Shown here: positions 23,602 to 33,528 of the stretch, piece after piece
How positions within the stretch are numbered: position 1 is the first letter of the stretch
How the letters are laid out: each line of letters begins with the position of its first letter
From: Microbispora oryzae
GTDB lineage: Bacteria > Actinomycetota > Actinomycetes > Streptosporangiales > Streptosporangiaceae
DNA: 64,000 nucleotides
NCBI RefSeq assembly: GCF_017896165.1
Contig: NZ_JAFCNB010000011.1
Location: forward strand, 124,001-188,000
Direction: 5' to 3'
The notes under the pieces: model-generated
The model's input: the letters and a program-made list of their open reading frames with translations, nothing else
The model's database searches: none
What the model was told of the DNA's origin: nothing
Made by a program: the position numbers and the translations under genes

Positions 23602-25263
23602 TTGCGCAGGGTAGGAGCTCTACTGGCCGCCGGGATACTCGCAGGCGGCCTGATCGCCACTCAGGACCAGGCCAGCGCCCTGGAGAACGGCGTGGCGCGT
23701 ACGCCGCCCATGGGCTGGAACAGCTGGAACACGTTCGGTTGCAACATCTCCGAGACGCTGATCAAGCAGATGGCCGACGCTATCGTCAACTCCGGCCTCC
23801 GCGACCTCGGCTACAAGTACGTCGTGGTCGACGACTGCTGGTTCAACCCCACTCGTGACTCGTCCGGAAACCTGCAGGGCAATCCGTCGAGGTTCCCCAG
23901 CGGCATGAAGGCGCTCGGTGACTACCTGCACGGCAAGGGGCTGAAGTTCGGCCTCTACGAGGTGCCGGTGGACAAGACCTGCGCGCAGTACTTCAACAGT
24001 TACTCCGGCGCGACCGGAAGCCAGGGGCACGAGGTCCAGGACGCCAGGCAGTTCGCCGCCTGGGGTGTCGACTACCTGAAGTACGACTGGTGCTCGCCCA
24101 ACGGCACCATCACCGACCAGGTCAACACGTTCGCGAAGATGCGCGACGCGCTGGCGGCGACCGGGCGCCAGATCGTCTACAGCATCAACCCCAACAGCAT
24201 CCACTCGAAGACGGGGCCGCAGCGCAACTGGGGCGATGTCGCCAACATGTGGCGGACGACCGAGGACATCACCAACAAGTGGGACACCGGTCAGACCAAC
24301 GGTTATCCGATGGGCATCCAGAACATCGTCAACGTCACGATCCCCCTCGCGTCGTACGCGAAGCCGGGGGCGTTCAACGACCCCGACATGATGGAGATCG
24401 GCCGGGGCGGCATGAACGACACCGAGATGCGGAGCCACTTCGCGCTCTGGGCGATGATGGCCTCACCGCTCATCGCCGGTAACGACATCCGCAACATGGA
24501 CTCGGCGACGACGACGATCCTCAAGAACCAGAACCTGATCGCCATCAACCAGGACTCCCTCGCACAGCAGGCGCGCCAGATCAGCAACGACGGAACCCGT
24601 CGGGTGCTGGCGAAGAACCTGAGCAACGGCGACGTCGCGGTCGCGCTCTTCAACCAGGGCGGCAGCACGACCACGATCAGCACGACCGCGTCCGCGGTCG
24701 GCCTGTCGGGCGGTTCGTTCACCCTGCGCGACGCGTGGAGCAACGGGACCAGCACCAGCACCGGCACCATCTCGGCCAGCGTGCCGGCGCACGGCACCGT
24801 CGTCTACCGCGTCAGCGGCGGCGCGACGGCGTCTCCGAGCCCCTCGGCGAGCCCATCCGTGAGTCCGTCGGCGAGCCCCTCGGTGAGTCCGTCGGCGAGC
24901 CCCTCGGTGAGTCCGTCGGCGAGTCCCAGCCCCTCGGCCACCCCGACCGGCGGGCAGCCGGGCGGCTGCGTGGCGACGTACAAGGTGATCAACGACTGGG
25001 GCAGCGGCTTCCAGAGCGAGGTGACCGTCAGCAACAACGGGTCGTCCACGCTCGACGGGTGGACCGTGAAGATGACGCTGGCCGGCGGGCAGTCCATCTC
25101 CAGCCTGTGGAACGGCGTGAACACCGGCACCAGCGGCGCGGTCACCGTCAAGAACGCGGCCTACAACGGCACGATCGCGGCGAACGGGTCGACGACGTTC
25201 GGATACACCGCCAACGGCAGCGGCTCGGCCGCCCCGACGGGCGTGACCTGCACGAGCCCCTGA
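23602..25263 (+). CDS. Secreted GH27 alpha-galactosidase with C-terminal CBM2
   Basis: The 553-residue enzyme has a signal peptide ending at ASA, a GH27 barrel (PPMGWNSWNTFGCNI, VVVDDCWF, nucleophile D162 in YLKYDWCSPN, then WRTTEDI for the acid/base region, NDPDMMEIG) and a C-terminal beta domain. A Pro/Ser linker (about 410-450) connects it to a CBM2-type module that starts and ends near Cys residues (GGCVATYKVIN to GVTCTSP). It should release alpha-linked galactose from plant polysaccharides or oligosaccharides while bound to cellulose or xylan. TTG 23602 has AAGGAGG upstream. Confidence 0.92.
   Translation: MRRVGALLAAGILAGGLIATQDQASALENGVARTPPMGWNSWNTFGCNISETLIKQMADAIVNSGLRDLGYKYVVVDDCWFNPTRDSSGNLQGNPSRFPSGMKALGDYLHGKGLKFGLYEVPVDKTCAQYFNSYSGATGSQGHEVQDARQFAAWGVDYLKYDWCSPNGTITDQVNTFAKMRDALAATGRQIVYSINPNSIHSKTGPQRNWGDVANMWRTTEDITNKWDTGQTNGYPMGIQNIVNVTIPLASYAKPGAFNDPDMMEIGRGGMNDTEMRSHFALWAMMASPLIAGNDIRNMDSATTTILKNQNLIAINQDSLAQQARQISNDGTRRVLAKNLSNGDVAVALFNQGGSTTTISTTASAVGLSGGSFTLRDAWSNGTSTSTGTISASVPAHGTVVYRVSGGATASPSPSASPSVSPSASPSVSPSASPSVSPSASPSPSATPTGGQPGGCVATYKVINDWGSGFQSEVTVSNNGSSTLDGWTVKMTLAGGQSISSLWNGVNTGTSGAVTVKNAAYNGTIAANGSTTFGYTANGSGSAAPTGVTCTSP
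24833..24950 (+). repeat. Linker-coding tandem repeat in the GH27 gene
   Basis: A roughly 24-base unit encoding SPSVSPSA recurs about three times, giving a flexible Pro/Ser linker between catalytic and binding modules. It is in frame and coding, not a CRISPR or mobile repeat. Confidence 0.7.
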
Positions 25264-25308
25264 CGGTCCGAGTGGTGTTCTGAATAGAAGGAAACCTGAA
25301 CAGAAGGG

Positions 25309-25357
25309 AATCGCTCTCCTCCGGCGAGATCTGTGGTCGCGCCGGAGGAGAGCGATT
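25309..25357. terminator. Strong bidirectional terminator after the GH27 gene
   Basis: A perfect 18-base inverted repeat (25309-25326 with 25340-25357; core CTCTCCTCCGGCG) encloses a 13-base loop between two convergent genes. It probably ends transcripts from both the GH27 gene and the leftward secreted-protein gene. Confidence 0.8.
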
Positions 25358-25462
25358 GTCTATGTTCACGGGGCGGGCCCGGCCGTGGTCGTCACATCGG
25401 CGTGATCAGGCGCGCACCCTCGCGGTCGAGACGAGGACGACGGGTGTGGTGATCGGAGTGAC

Positions 25463-26836
25463 TTATGGCTTGACGCCGTACAGCACCCGGTTGCCCTTTC
25501 CGGGGAACTCGGTCAGCGACCACAGCCGGCGTACGCCTCCGGTGCGGTTCCAGTAGAGGTCCTGCGCGCCTCTGCCCGCCGCGAACGTCTTGGGCTTCTT
25601 GTTCGGGATGGCGCTGAAGCGTCTGGCCCAGCTCTGGTAGCTGGTGGTGAACTGGTACTTGCCGCCCCAGGAGTCGCCGCCCTGGACGTAGGGGCTCACC
25701 TGCCGGTAGACCCGCGTCGCGTGGGCCCGGCCGTCCTTCCTGGTCTCCAGGCAGCCGTACCTGCAGGTCTTGGTGTCGACCAGCCTGAACCGGGCCACCC
25801 GCCCCGTGCTGCACGGATGGGTCCCGGGGTCGCACCACTCGCCGGTGATCAGCGACGGCGGGGACGCGCTCCGATCCAGACCGGCGTATTCGTAGCAGGG
25901 CCGGTGGCTTTCGGTGTGGCAGGCCGCGGCGCCGCCCGTCTTCCAGATGCCGATCAGCGGCAGGACGTACCGGTAGCCGAGCGTGTAGTAGGTCTTCTTG
26001 TACAGGCCAACCCGGTTCGGGTTCGTGGTGTTGACCAGCTTCTTGTTCGCGAGATCGAGCAGGTTGTGCATGTCGAAGACGAGAACGCCGTTGAAGAAGC
26101 TGTTCTGGCTGTCGTCGGTGACGAGCAGATACTGGTGGAACCAGACGAGCCCGCCGGCGTGTATCGGTACGGACCGGAACGTCACATCCCCCTTGGCGGT
26201 CCGGAGGGGATACACCATGAGGACGTTCCGATATCTGTACTTGGTCGGCTTCCCGGGAACGGAGGCCTGGTTGAGGAACGTCACCCGTGAGGCGCCGTTC
26301 TCCAACGGGTCGTTCTTCTTGTTGGGGACGTGATAGTGCCAGGTGAAGGCGAACGCCCGGCGGCCGTTGACGGTCCCGGGCCAGCTCGAGTCCGAGGTGC
26401 CGCTGATGCCCTGAGGCATCCAGCTGGTGGTGTTCGCGTCCTTCGCGCCGAGGCAGAACCAGTCGACCGCCGGGACCTTCAGCGGTTTGTTGAGCGCGCC
26501 GCCGTCCTTCACCGCGGAGGCGCAGCCGCGGGTCGCCGTGTGCTTGGCGTTGTCCAGCAGCGACGGCAGCGTCGCGTACTTCTTGGCCTTGACGCGCTTG
26601 CGCAGTTGCTTGATGAGGGGCTGGTACGAATTGCCGGCCGGGTTCTTCCAGTCCCAGTTGAGGACGTAGTCGCCGAGGCTCTTCTTGTCGAGCTTCAACG
26701 GCTTCGGGAAGGCGGCCTGCTGCCGGCCGGCGGTCTCGGGCAGGCTCGCCGCCGAGCTCTGGCCGACCAGGGACGATGTCGCGAGCAACGCGGCGAGAGA
26801 CACCCCGACGAACACGCGACGAGAACGCGGCCTCAC
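25463..26836 (-). CDS. Tat-exported 8-cysteine protein of unknown function
   Basis: The 457-residue protein begins with a twin-arginine signal (SRRVFVG at about 5-11, hydrophobic core, cleavage near SSAAS), so it is probably exported folded. The mature part has eight Cys, among them a C-x3-C pair, and is rich in Trp, Tyr and Lys (NWDWKNPAGNSYQPL, TGEWCDPGTHPC). It lies between two polysaccharide-degrading enzymes, which might suggest a surface or carbohydrate role. I do not recognise the family. GGGAG before the GTG start lies in the small upstream frame it overlaps. Confidence 0.7.
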   Translation of the reverse strand: MRPRSRRVFVGVSLAALLATSSLVGQSSAASLPETAGRQQAAFPKPLKLDKKSLGDYVLNWDWKNPAGNSYQPLIKQLRKRVKAKKYATLPSLLDNAKHTATRGCASAVKDGGALNKPLKVPAVDWFCLGAKDANTTSWMPQGISGTSDSSWPGTVNGRRAFAFTWHYHVPNKKNDPLENGASRVTFLNQASVPGKPTKYRYRNVLMVYPLRTAKGDVTFRSVPIHAGGLVWFHQYLLVTDDSQNSFFNGVLVFDMHNLLDLANKKLVNTTNPNRVGLYKKTYYTLGYRYVLPLIGIWKTGGAAACHTESHRPCYEYAGLDRSASPPSLITGEWCDPGTHPCSTGRVARFRLVDTKTCRYGCLETRKDGRAHATRVYRQVSPYVQGGDSWGGKYQFTTSYQSWARRFSAIPNKKPKTFAAGRGAQDLYWNRTGGVRRLWSLTEFPGKGNRVLYGVKP

Positions 26837-27054
26837 GTGATCTCCCGACCGGTACGGCCCTGCCCGGATTCGGCGAGGCTGATCGTCTCCTGAATTCCGC
26901 CGGAAACGGGGGAATTCCCGGACGTCGACCGCTCATTCGAGTCGGGATTCCGGCCGGGCGCGCCGTCGCCGTGAGTGTTGCGGTCGCTGCGATCGGCGGG
27001 ATTCAACCCGATCGCGGCGGCCAGAATGGCGCTTCTGTCAAGATGTCGCACCAA
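26833..27054 (-). CDS. Small upstream frame coupled to the Tat-exported protein
   Basis: A 73-codon frame (TTG 27054, or GTG 27051) ends with TGA overlapping the GTG of the exported-protein gene by four bases (GTGA). AAGGGA lies upstream. The product is polar, rich in Ser, Asn and Gly, and has no signal or membrane helix. The overlap suggests coupled translation or a leader peptide, but codon bias is weaker than in neighbours, so the gene is uncertain. Confidence 0.35.
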   Translation of the reverse strand: MVRHLDRSAILAAAIGLNPADRSDRNTHGDGAPGRNPDSNERSTSGNSPVSGGIQETISLAESGQGRTGREIT

Positions 27055-27286
27055 GTCAGTCCCTTTCCAGGTTCGGTCGATGTGCTCCGTCGCCGTTGGC
27101 CGACGACACGGCCGAGGTAGGTACCTAATTTGCGGGTAATCGACGGCGCGTGCATGACTGACCTGCGGGACTTAATCGTCGCTCTTCCGAACGAGGGGAA
27201 AAAGATTAACCGGCAAAATGCATGAGTGGCCATATACCCTTTCTGTGCCCCTGACCCGGCGACCCCGCCATGGGCGCGACGATCGA

Positions 27287-27323
27287 AGGCCCGGACCGGG
27301 GATGATCTCCCCGGTCCGGGCCT
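27287..27323 (-). terminator. Terminator hairpin downstream of the CE1-CBM2 esterase gene
   Basis: AGGCCCGGACCGGGG pairs perfectly over 15 bases with CCCCGGTCCGGGCCT across a seven-base loop, 30 bases after the leftward esterase stop. Confidence 0.75.
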
Positions 27324-27352
27324 CGACGACGACGATCAGTACGCGGGCTCGC

Positions 27353-28726
27353 TCAGCCGGATGTCACCGTGCAGGCGTTGCCGTTGAGCGTGAACGCGGT
27401 GGGCGCCGTCGCGTTGCCGGTCTGGTTGGCCTGGAATCCGATGTTGGTGGAGGCTCCCGGCGCCAGCGAGCCGTTGTAGCTCATGTTGGTGGCCGTGACC
27501 TGGCCGCCGGTCGGGCTGTAGGTCGCGTTCCACCCCGAGGTGATGGTCTGCCCGGACGGCAGGGCGAACGCCAGCGACCATCCGTTGATCGCGGTGGTGC
27601 CGGTGTTGGTGATGGTGATGCTCTCGGTCATGCCGCCGGGCCACGCGTTCACCGAGGCCGCGACGCGGCAGGAGGCCGGCCCGCCCGGCGTCGGCGACGT
27701 CCCGGGAGTGGGCGAGGTGCCCGGGGTGCTCCTGGGGCTCGGCGACGCGCTCGGCGAAGCGCTCGGCGAAGCGCTGGGAGAGGCGCTCGGCGATGGGCTG
27801 GAAGAGGGCGACGTGCCGGGCGTCGGCGAGGCGTTGTCGAGACCGAAGAAGCGGATGGCGTAGATGGCCATCCCCCGGTGCGGCAGGTCGTGGCCGGCGC
27901 CGGAGATCGTCCACGCTTCGACCTGCCCGGAGCCGTAGCGCCGCCGGGTCCACCCGGACTGCGGGGAGTCGGTGGAGGTGGGCGTGCCGCTGATGCCCCA
28001 CACGTTCGTCCACTGGTCGACCTCCTCCTGGAGGTTCGTGTAGTTCAGCACGGAGTCGGCGGTGCCGTGCCACTCCATCGCCCGCGGCCGGGGACCGGTG
28101 TAGCCCGGATAGGCGCTGCGGACGAGGTCACCCCACTGCTGCGGCGTCTTGTCGCCGCACCCCGCGGGCCCGAAGCAGCCGTACGGCACGCCCGAGAAGG
28201 GCGCCCCCGCCTTGAACACGTCCGGGTAGACCGCGAGCAGGTTGTTGGTCTCCATCGCGCCCGACGAGAAGCCGGTGGCGAACACCCGCTCCGGGTCGCC
28301 GTTGTAGTGCTGCTCCACGTAGTTCACCATCGACACGATGGAGGCGGGGTCGCTGCCGCCGCCGTGGTGCAGGGACGCGTCCGTCCACACGTCGAAGCAG
28401 TTCGACAGGCCGTTGGCGCTCTTGTTCGCCTGCGGATAGATGACGATGAATCCGTACTGGTCGGCCAGTGAGGCGAACTCGGTGCCCTGGTAGAAGCCCT
28501 GGGCCCAGCCGTTGCAGCCGTGCATCGCCACCAGGATGCCCGGGTGGGGCGCCACATTGTTGGGGACGTACAGGTACATCTGGATGTTGCCGGGGTTGGA
28601 CCCGAAATTGGTCACCTGGGTCAGCGTCGCCGCGGACGCTCGCGGCGCGAGCATCACGATCACGGAAAGCGCCGCGACCACCGCCGTGACGCATATCCCG
28701 GCGAGTTTCCTGGCATGTCGTCTCAT
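27353..28726 (-). CDS. Secreted CE1/PHB-depolymerase-type esterase with CBM2
   Basis: The 457-residue protein has a signal peptide (cleavage near SAATL), a LpqC/CE1-type esterase domain with MHGCNGW, nucleophile S154 in TGFSSGAME, a late Asp in WHGTADSV and His in GAGHDLPHRG, a Pro/Ser/Thr linker (about 325-365) and a C-terminal CBM2-type module bounded by Cys. Relatives are acetylxylan or feruloyl esterases and PHB depolymerases; the binding module favours plant polysaccharide. GGGGAG before ATG 28726 fixes the start. Confidence 0.88.
   Translation of the reverse strand: MRRHARKLAGICVTAVVAALSVIVMLAPRASAATLTQVTNFGSNPGNIQMYLYVPNNVAPHPGILVAMHGCNGWAQGFYQGTEFASLADQYGFIVIYPQANKSANGLSNCFDVWTDASLHHGGGSDPASIVSMVNYVEQHYNGDPERVFATGFSSGAMETNNLLAVYPDVFKAGAPFSGVPYGCFGPAGCGDKTPQQWGDLVRSAYPGYTGPRPRAMEWHGTADSVLNYTNLQEEVDQWTNVWGISGTPTSTDSPQSGWTRRRYGSGQVEAWTISGAGHDLPHRGMAIYAIRFFGLDNASPTPGTSPSSSPSPSASPSASPSASPSASPSPRSTPGTSPTPGTSPTPGGPASCRVAASVNAWPGGMTESITITNTGTTAINGWSLAFALPSGQTITSGWNATYSPTGGQVTATNMSYNGSLAPGASTNIGFQANQTGNATAPTAFTLNGNACTVTSG
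27720..27822 (-). repeat. Linker-coding tandem repeat in the esterase gene
   Basis: Short repeats encoding SPSASPSA units make up the flexible linker between the esterase and its binding module, as in the GH27 gene. Confidence 0.6.
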
Positions 28727-29195
28727 CGTTCGCTCTCCCCGATTCCTGGTCACCGCGTTCGTTCCGATGGAAATCCCGTTGTCCGACGGCGGAGGCTCGA
28801 GGGCGAATTCGGCGAGCGCGCCATCGATCTTGACCAGGGTGCGAGGGCTCACCGGCGGGGTCAACGCGACGGACGCCGCGGCGAAATCGCCCGGACGTGC
28901 GGCGCGCGCTTTCCGCTGGTTATCAAGCTCCTTGTTATGAAGCGCGGGATCGCGCGAGGTGTAATTTTCAGCCTCGGCGATCGGACGTGCGGCCCTCCAG
29001 GCCGCCGTGCTGGAGGGGCACGCCCGACATCGAGGACAGCATTGGACATGTGGGTATACGCGGGATATAGGGCCTGGTAGTCGCTACTTCGGCGGGTGCG
29101 GTCCGGTCCGATGTCATCGCCGCGAACGCCTGATTGACATGGCGGGCGGCGGTCCAGGATTCTTCAGTTCCATGTCCGACCGGGCCGGAGTCTGA
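28727..29195. promoter_or_regulatory. Long divergent intergenic region, esterase / SARP-STAND-WD40
   Basis: No convincing gene is seen in these 469 bases. The region contains a hairpin or operator-like dyad (CCCTCCAG at 28993-29000, CTGGAGGG at 29010-29017, with flanking GTGC/GCAC). A candidate rightward promoter has TTGACA at 29134 and GATTCT at 29158, spacing 18. Its length suggests complex control of one or both genes. Confidence 0.4.
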
Positions 29196-32100
29196 GTGGA
29201 GTTTCACGTTCTGGGGCCGCTCAGCGTCTCTCGTGACGGCCGCCTGGTCCCCGTCACCGGAGCGCCCAAGCTCCAGCTCACCCTCGCGGCGCTGCTGTCC
29301 AGGGCCGGCCAGCCGGTCTCGATCGACTGGCTGATCGCCGCGGTCTGGGGCGATCGGCCGCCGGCGTCCGCGCGGCGCAACATCCACCTCTACGTCCACC
29401 GGTTACGGCGGATGTACGGCGAGCATCTGCTGCCCGGACGGCCCGGCGGGTACGCGATCGTCACCGACGGGCTCGACGCGGTGCGTTTCCGCGCTCTCGC
29501 CGTCCAGGGCGGCGCGGCCCTGGACCGCGGCGACCTCGAAGCGGCCCGTGACCTGATGCGCGCGGCGCTGAACCTGTGGCGGGGGCCGGCGTTCGCGGAG
29601 TTCGGCGACTGCGAACTCGTCGCCGCGGAGGCCCGGCGGCTGGAGGAGCTGCGGCTCACGGTCCACGAGCGGCTGGCGGAGGCCGAGCTCGCCCTGGGAC
29701 GGCACGCCGAGGTGGCCGCCGGCCTGGCCGACCTGACCCGCGAGCAGCCCTACCGGGAGAGCATGGTCGCCCAGCTCATGGTGGCGCTGTACCGGTCCGG
29801 CCGTCAGGTCGAGGCGCTCGAAACCTACCGCCGTACGCGCGACCTGTTGAACGCGCAGCTCGGGATCGAGCCGGGCCCCGCGCTCCAGCGGCTCCACCAG
29901 GCGATGCTCCGGGGCGACGAGGACCTTCTCCCGGCACCGGGATCGGCACCGGGATCGGCGGCGCGGACGGCCGGGCCGCGGGCGGACGCCGAGGGATGGG
30001 CCGCCGACGGCTGCCCGTACCGGGGCCTGGTGGCGTTCCAGCCGGAGGACGCGGAGTGGTTCTTCGGCCGCGCTCGGCTGGCCGGCCGGCTCCGCGAACT
30101 GGCCGGGCGCCTGCCGGTGGTCGGGGTCTTCGGGGCGTCGGGCAGCGGGAAGTCGTCCCTCCTGCGGGCCGGCCTGCTGGGGGCGGTCTCCGGCGAGCGT
30201 GGCGCGGCCGGGCCGTGGCCTGGCCTGATCATGACGCCGGGCGAGCATCCGCTGGACGCGCTGGCCGAACTGGTCGCGAAAGTGTCCGGCGGCGATCCCG
30301 AGGCGCTCCGCGACGAACTCGACGTGGACGCGGACACCGCGAGCGCCGCCCTGAACGCCGCCCTGAGCGTCGTCCTGAACGAGGCCCTGGCTGATGCGCC
30401 GGACGCCGACGGGGAGACCCGCCTGCCGCTGGTGGTCGACCAGTTCGAGGAGACCTTCACACTCTGCGCCGACGAGGGGGAACGCCGGCGGTTCGTCGAG
30501 ACGTTGCTGGGCCTGGCTCTCGGCGCCGGCCGACGCGTCGCCCTCGTGCTCGGAATCAGGGCCGACTTCCTCGCCCATCTCACCCTGCATCCCGATCTGG
30601 TCGAGGCGCTGGGCGGCGAGGCCCAGCTGCTTGTCGGGCCGGTGTCGGCCGCGGACCTGCGGGAGATCGTGCTGCGGCCCGCCGCCCGCGCCGGGCTGAC
30701 CGTGGACCCCGATCTGCTCGCCACGGTCCTGGCCGATGCGGCCGAGGAGCCGGGCAGCCTGCCGCTGGTCTCGCACGCGTTGCTGGAGACCTGGCGCAAC
30801 CGTGACGGAGCGCGCCTCACCCTGCCCGCCTACCAGGCGGCCGGAGGGGTGCGCGGAGCCATCGCGCAGAGCGCCGAACGGGTCTTCGGCGAGCTCGGCC
30901 CCGAGGAGCGGCAGGCCGCGCGCCGGATCTTCCTGAGACTGACCGCGCTGGGAGAGGGCACGGACGACACCAGGCGTCCCATCTCCCGGGCGGAGCTCGT
31001 CGGCCTGGCGGGCCCCCACGTCATCGCGCGCGTACTTGACCGGCTCGCGGCCGCCCGGCTGGCCGTGCTCGCGGAGGAGACGGTGGACGTGGCGCACGAG
31101 GCGCTGATCCGGGCCTGGCCCCGCCTCCACCGCTGGCTCACCGACGACAGGGAGAACCTGTTCGTCCACCGGCGGCTCACCGACGCCGCGCAGACGTGGC
31201 GGGAACTGGAGCGCGACGCGGGAGCCCTGTATCGAGGCGCGCAGCTCCTCGTCGCCCGGACCTGGGCGGAGGATCACCCGCAGGACCTGAACGACGTCGA
31301 GAGCGCGTTCCTGCGGGCCAGCCGTGCACTGGAGGAGAGCGAACGGGTCACGGCCAGGCGCCGCACCCGGCTCCTGCAGCGCCTTCTGGGCGGGATGGCC
31401 GCTCTCTTCCTGCTCGCCCTAGTCGGCGGAGGCGTGGCCGTACGGCAGGGCAGGGAGGCGAGTCACCAGCAGATGGCCGCGCTGTCCCGGCAGCTGTCCC
31501 TGAAGGCCAGGTCGCTCCTCGACACCGATCCCGATCTGGCCGGTCTGCTGGCCATCGCCGCGTACCGCCTGAATCCGGACGCCGAGACGCGGGGCGCCCT
31601 GCTGAGTGTCTCAGCTGCGGCGAACCGCCGGATCGAGCTCAACGCCGAAGGGCCGGCGGTCTTCGGGGTGGCGTTCAGCCCGGACGGCACGCTGCTGGCC
31701 TCGGCGCAGACCGATGGCGCGGTCGGCCTGTGGAGCGTGCGCGACCACACTCGCCTCGCTTCCTTTCCCGGGCCCCCGCAGCTCCAGGGCACGGGGGAGG
31801 TCGACGGAAGGGCGGTCGCGTTCAGCCGCGACGGCCGGCTGCTCGCCTCCGTCATCAGGGTGGCCGCGCTCGCGTCGTCCAGGGGTGCGATCACGGTGTG
31901 GGATCCGCGCTCGGGTCGGCCGGTGTTCCAGCGGATCCGGCAGAGGCTCACCGACGCGATGGCGCTGAGCCCCGACGGCACGAGGATCGCCGTGGGGGCC
32001 GGCGGCGGCGCGATCGAGGTGTGGGACCTGCGCGACGGGAGCAGGCGCACCCTGAGAGGACATCATGAGGAGGTCGTGGCGCTGGCGTTCAGCCCCGACG

Positions 32101-33512
32101 AGAGGTTCCTGGTGTCGAGCACGGGCGGCACCGACAAACCCCTGGTCTGGGACGTCGCCTCCGGGGCCAGGATCGCCGCGCTGCCCGTCGAGAATGTCCA
32201 CCGGCTGGGGTTCGATCCCGCCGACGGCGTCCTCGCCACGGGGTCGCCCTACCACGGTGTGCGGTTCTGGCGCATCGCCCGCCACGGCGCGACCCCGCTG
32301 TTCGCGCTGCCCAACCGGTCGCCGTACACGTGGGACATGTCCGCTCCCGCCGGCGGCCGGATCGCCGTCACCGACGAGGACGGCCTGATCACCGTCTGGG
32401 ACGTCGCTCGGCGCCGGCCCATCGCGACGTACCAGGACCGGAGCCGCACCGAGGCGCTGTCCCTCGCCCTCAGCGCCGACGGCTCGATGCTCGCCTCGGC
32501 CGGGCTGGGCCGGACCATCGTGGTCCGCGAGCACGCCGTCCCCTCCTTCACCGGGCACGGCGAGGCCGTGAACGACATCGAGATCAGCCCGGACGGCCGG
32601 CTCATCGCGTCGGCAAGCAGCGACAGGACGGTCCGGCTGTGGGACCCGCGGGGAGACCCCGTCGCCACGCTGGGCGACCAGCCCGACCACGTCAGGGCCG
32701 TGGCCTTCAGCCCGGACGGCCGCCGGCTCGCGACCGTCACCCGCAGCCACACGCTCACCCTCTGGGACGTCGGCGGCCGGCGGAAGATCGCCACGGCCAC
32801 CTACCATGGGCTCGGCGCCTCCACCGATGTCGCCTTCGACCCGCGCGGACGCTACCTCGTCGCCACCGCCCTCGGCCTGTTCCGCTGGGACGTCCACGAC
32901 CCGCGTAAGCCGGTCGAGGCGCCGTTTCCCGGGCCGGGCTATCTGGTCTCGGCGCTGGCGTTCAGCCCGCGCGATCCGCTGCTGGCCGTCACCGGCCCGT
33001 CGGGAGACCTGATCGTGTGGGACCAGGCCGCGAACAGGGAGGTCCACGCGCTCAGGACCCGGCAGGGCTCGGTGCTCGACGTCGCGTTCAGCCCGGACGG
33101 TGAGACGATCGCCACCGCGGGAGCCGGCCGGACCGTCGCGCTGTGGGACGTGCGGACCGGGCGGTCCGTCGGCACGCTGCGGGGCCACACCGCGCCGATC
33201 GACGTCATCGCCTTCAGCCGGGACGGCCGCGCGCTCGCCTCGGCGGGCGACGACCGCACGATCATCGTCTGGGACCTCGCGTCCGGCAGGCAGACCGTCA
33301 CGCTGACCGGCCACGACGCGCCGATCAGGGGCCTGGCCTTCACCGCCGACGGCGATCTGATCTCCGGTGGGGAGGACGGCAGGATCATCCGCTGGTCGCT
33401 CCGGCCCGATCCGCTGGTCGGAACGCTCTGCCGGGAGATCGGCCGTGACCTCACCCGCGACGAGTGGTCGGCCTACGTTCCCTCCGTGGACTACCGCCCC
33501 ACGTGCCCGTAG
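29196..33512 (+). CDS. SARP/BTAD-nSTAND-WD40 giant regulator
   Basis: The 1438-residue protein has an OmpR-like DNA-binding domain (about 1-95), BTAD helices (to about 250), a STAND-type NTPase from CPYRGLVAF (about 273) with P-loop [10 protein letters not shown] (about 311) and Walker B-like [10 protein letters not shown], a membrane helix near 728-748, and 12-14 WD40 repeats (about 820-1415; repeated FSPDG and VWD-type ends). Such proteins are AfsR-like regulators that bind a signal through the WD40 propeller. A membrane helix between NTPase and propeller would place the propeller outside the cell. It ends 16 bases from the convergent lanthipeptide synthetase gene. Confidence 0.85.
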   Translation: MEFHVLGPLSVSRDGRLVPVTGAPKLQLTLAALLSRAGQPVSIDWLIAAVWGDRPPASARRNIHLYVHRLRRMYGEHLLPGRPGGYAIVTDGLDAVRFRALAVQGGAALDRGDLEAARDLMRAALNLWRGPAFAEFGDCELVAAEARRLEELRLTVHERLAEAELALGRHAEVAAGLADLTREQPYRESMVAQLMVALYRSGRQVEALETYRRTRDLLNAQLGIEPGPALQRLHQAMLRGDEDLLPAPGSAPGSAARTAGPRADAEGWAADGCPYRGLVAFQPEDAEWFFGRARLAGRLRELAGRLPVVGVFGASGSGKSSLLRAGLLGAVSGERGAAGPWPGLIMTPGEHPLDALAELVAKVSGGDPEALRDELDVDADTASAALNAALSVVLNEALADAPDADGETRLPLVVDQFEETFTLCADEGERRRFVETLLGLALGAGRRVALVLGIRADFLAHLTLHPDLVEALGGEAQLLVGPVSAADLREIVLRPAARAGLTVDPDLLATVLADAAEEPGSLPLVSHALLETWRNRDGARLTLPAYQAAGGVRGAIAQSAERVFGELGPEERQAARRIFLRLTALGEGTDDTRRPISRAELVGLAGPHVIARVLDRLAAARLAVLAEETVDVAHEALIRAWPRLHRWLTDDRENLFVHRRLTDAAQTWRELERDAGALYRGAQLLVARTWAEDHPQDLNDVESAFLRASRALEESERVTARRRTRLLQRLLGGMAALFLLALVGGGVAVRQGREASHQQMAALSRQLSLKARSLLDTDPDLAGLLAIAAYRLNPDAETRGALLSVSAAANRRIELNAEGPAVFGVAFSPDGTLLASAQTDGAVGLWSVRDHTRLASFPGPPQLQGTGEVDGRAVAFSRDGRLLASVIRVAALASSRGAITVWDPRSGRPVFQRIRQRLTDAMALSPDGTRIAVGAGGGAIEVWDLRDGSRRTLRGHHEEVVALAFSPDERFLVSSTGGTDKPLVWDVASGARIAALPVENVHRLGFDPADGVLATGSPYHGVRFWRIARHGATPLFALPNRSPYTWDMSAPAGGRIAVTDEDGLITVWDVARRRPIATYQDRSRTEALSLALSADGSMLASAGLGRTIVVREHAVPSFTGHGEAVNDIEISPDGRLIASASSDRTVRLWDPRGDPVATLGDQPDHVRAVAFSPDGRRLATVTRSHTLTLWDVGGRRKIATATYHGLGASTDVAFDPRGRYLVATALGLFRWDVHDPRKPVEAPFPGPGYLVSALAFSPRDPLLAVTGPSGDLIVWDQAANREVHALRTRQGSVLDVAFSPDGETIATAGAGRTVALWDVRTGRSVGTLRGHTAPIDVIAFSRDGRALASAGDDRTIIVWDLASGRQTVTLTGHDAPIRGLAFTADGDLISGGEDGRIIRWSLRPDPLVGTLCREIGRDLTRDEWSAYVPSVDYRPTCP

Positions 33513-33528
33513 ACCGCGGCGTCCGGCC

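Noticed and set aside
24833-24950. Short tandem repeats considered as a CRISPR or minisatellite
   Set aside because: They are in frame, encode a Pro/Ser linker and have no unique spacers.
29403-31277. A 624-codon minus-strand frame opposite the BTAD/NTPase region
   Set aside because: It is an antisense shadow, with composition typical of GC-driven frames.
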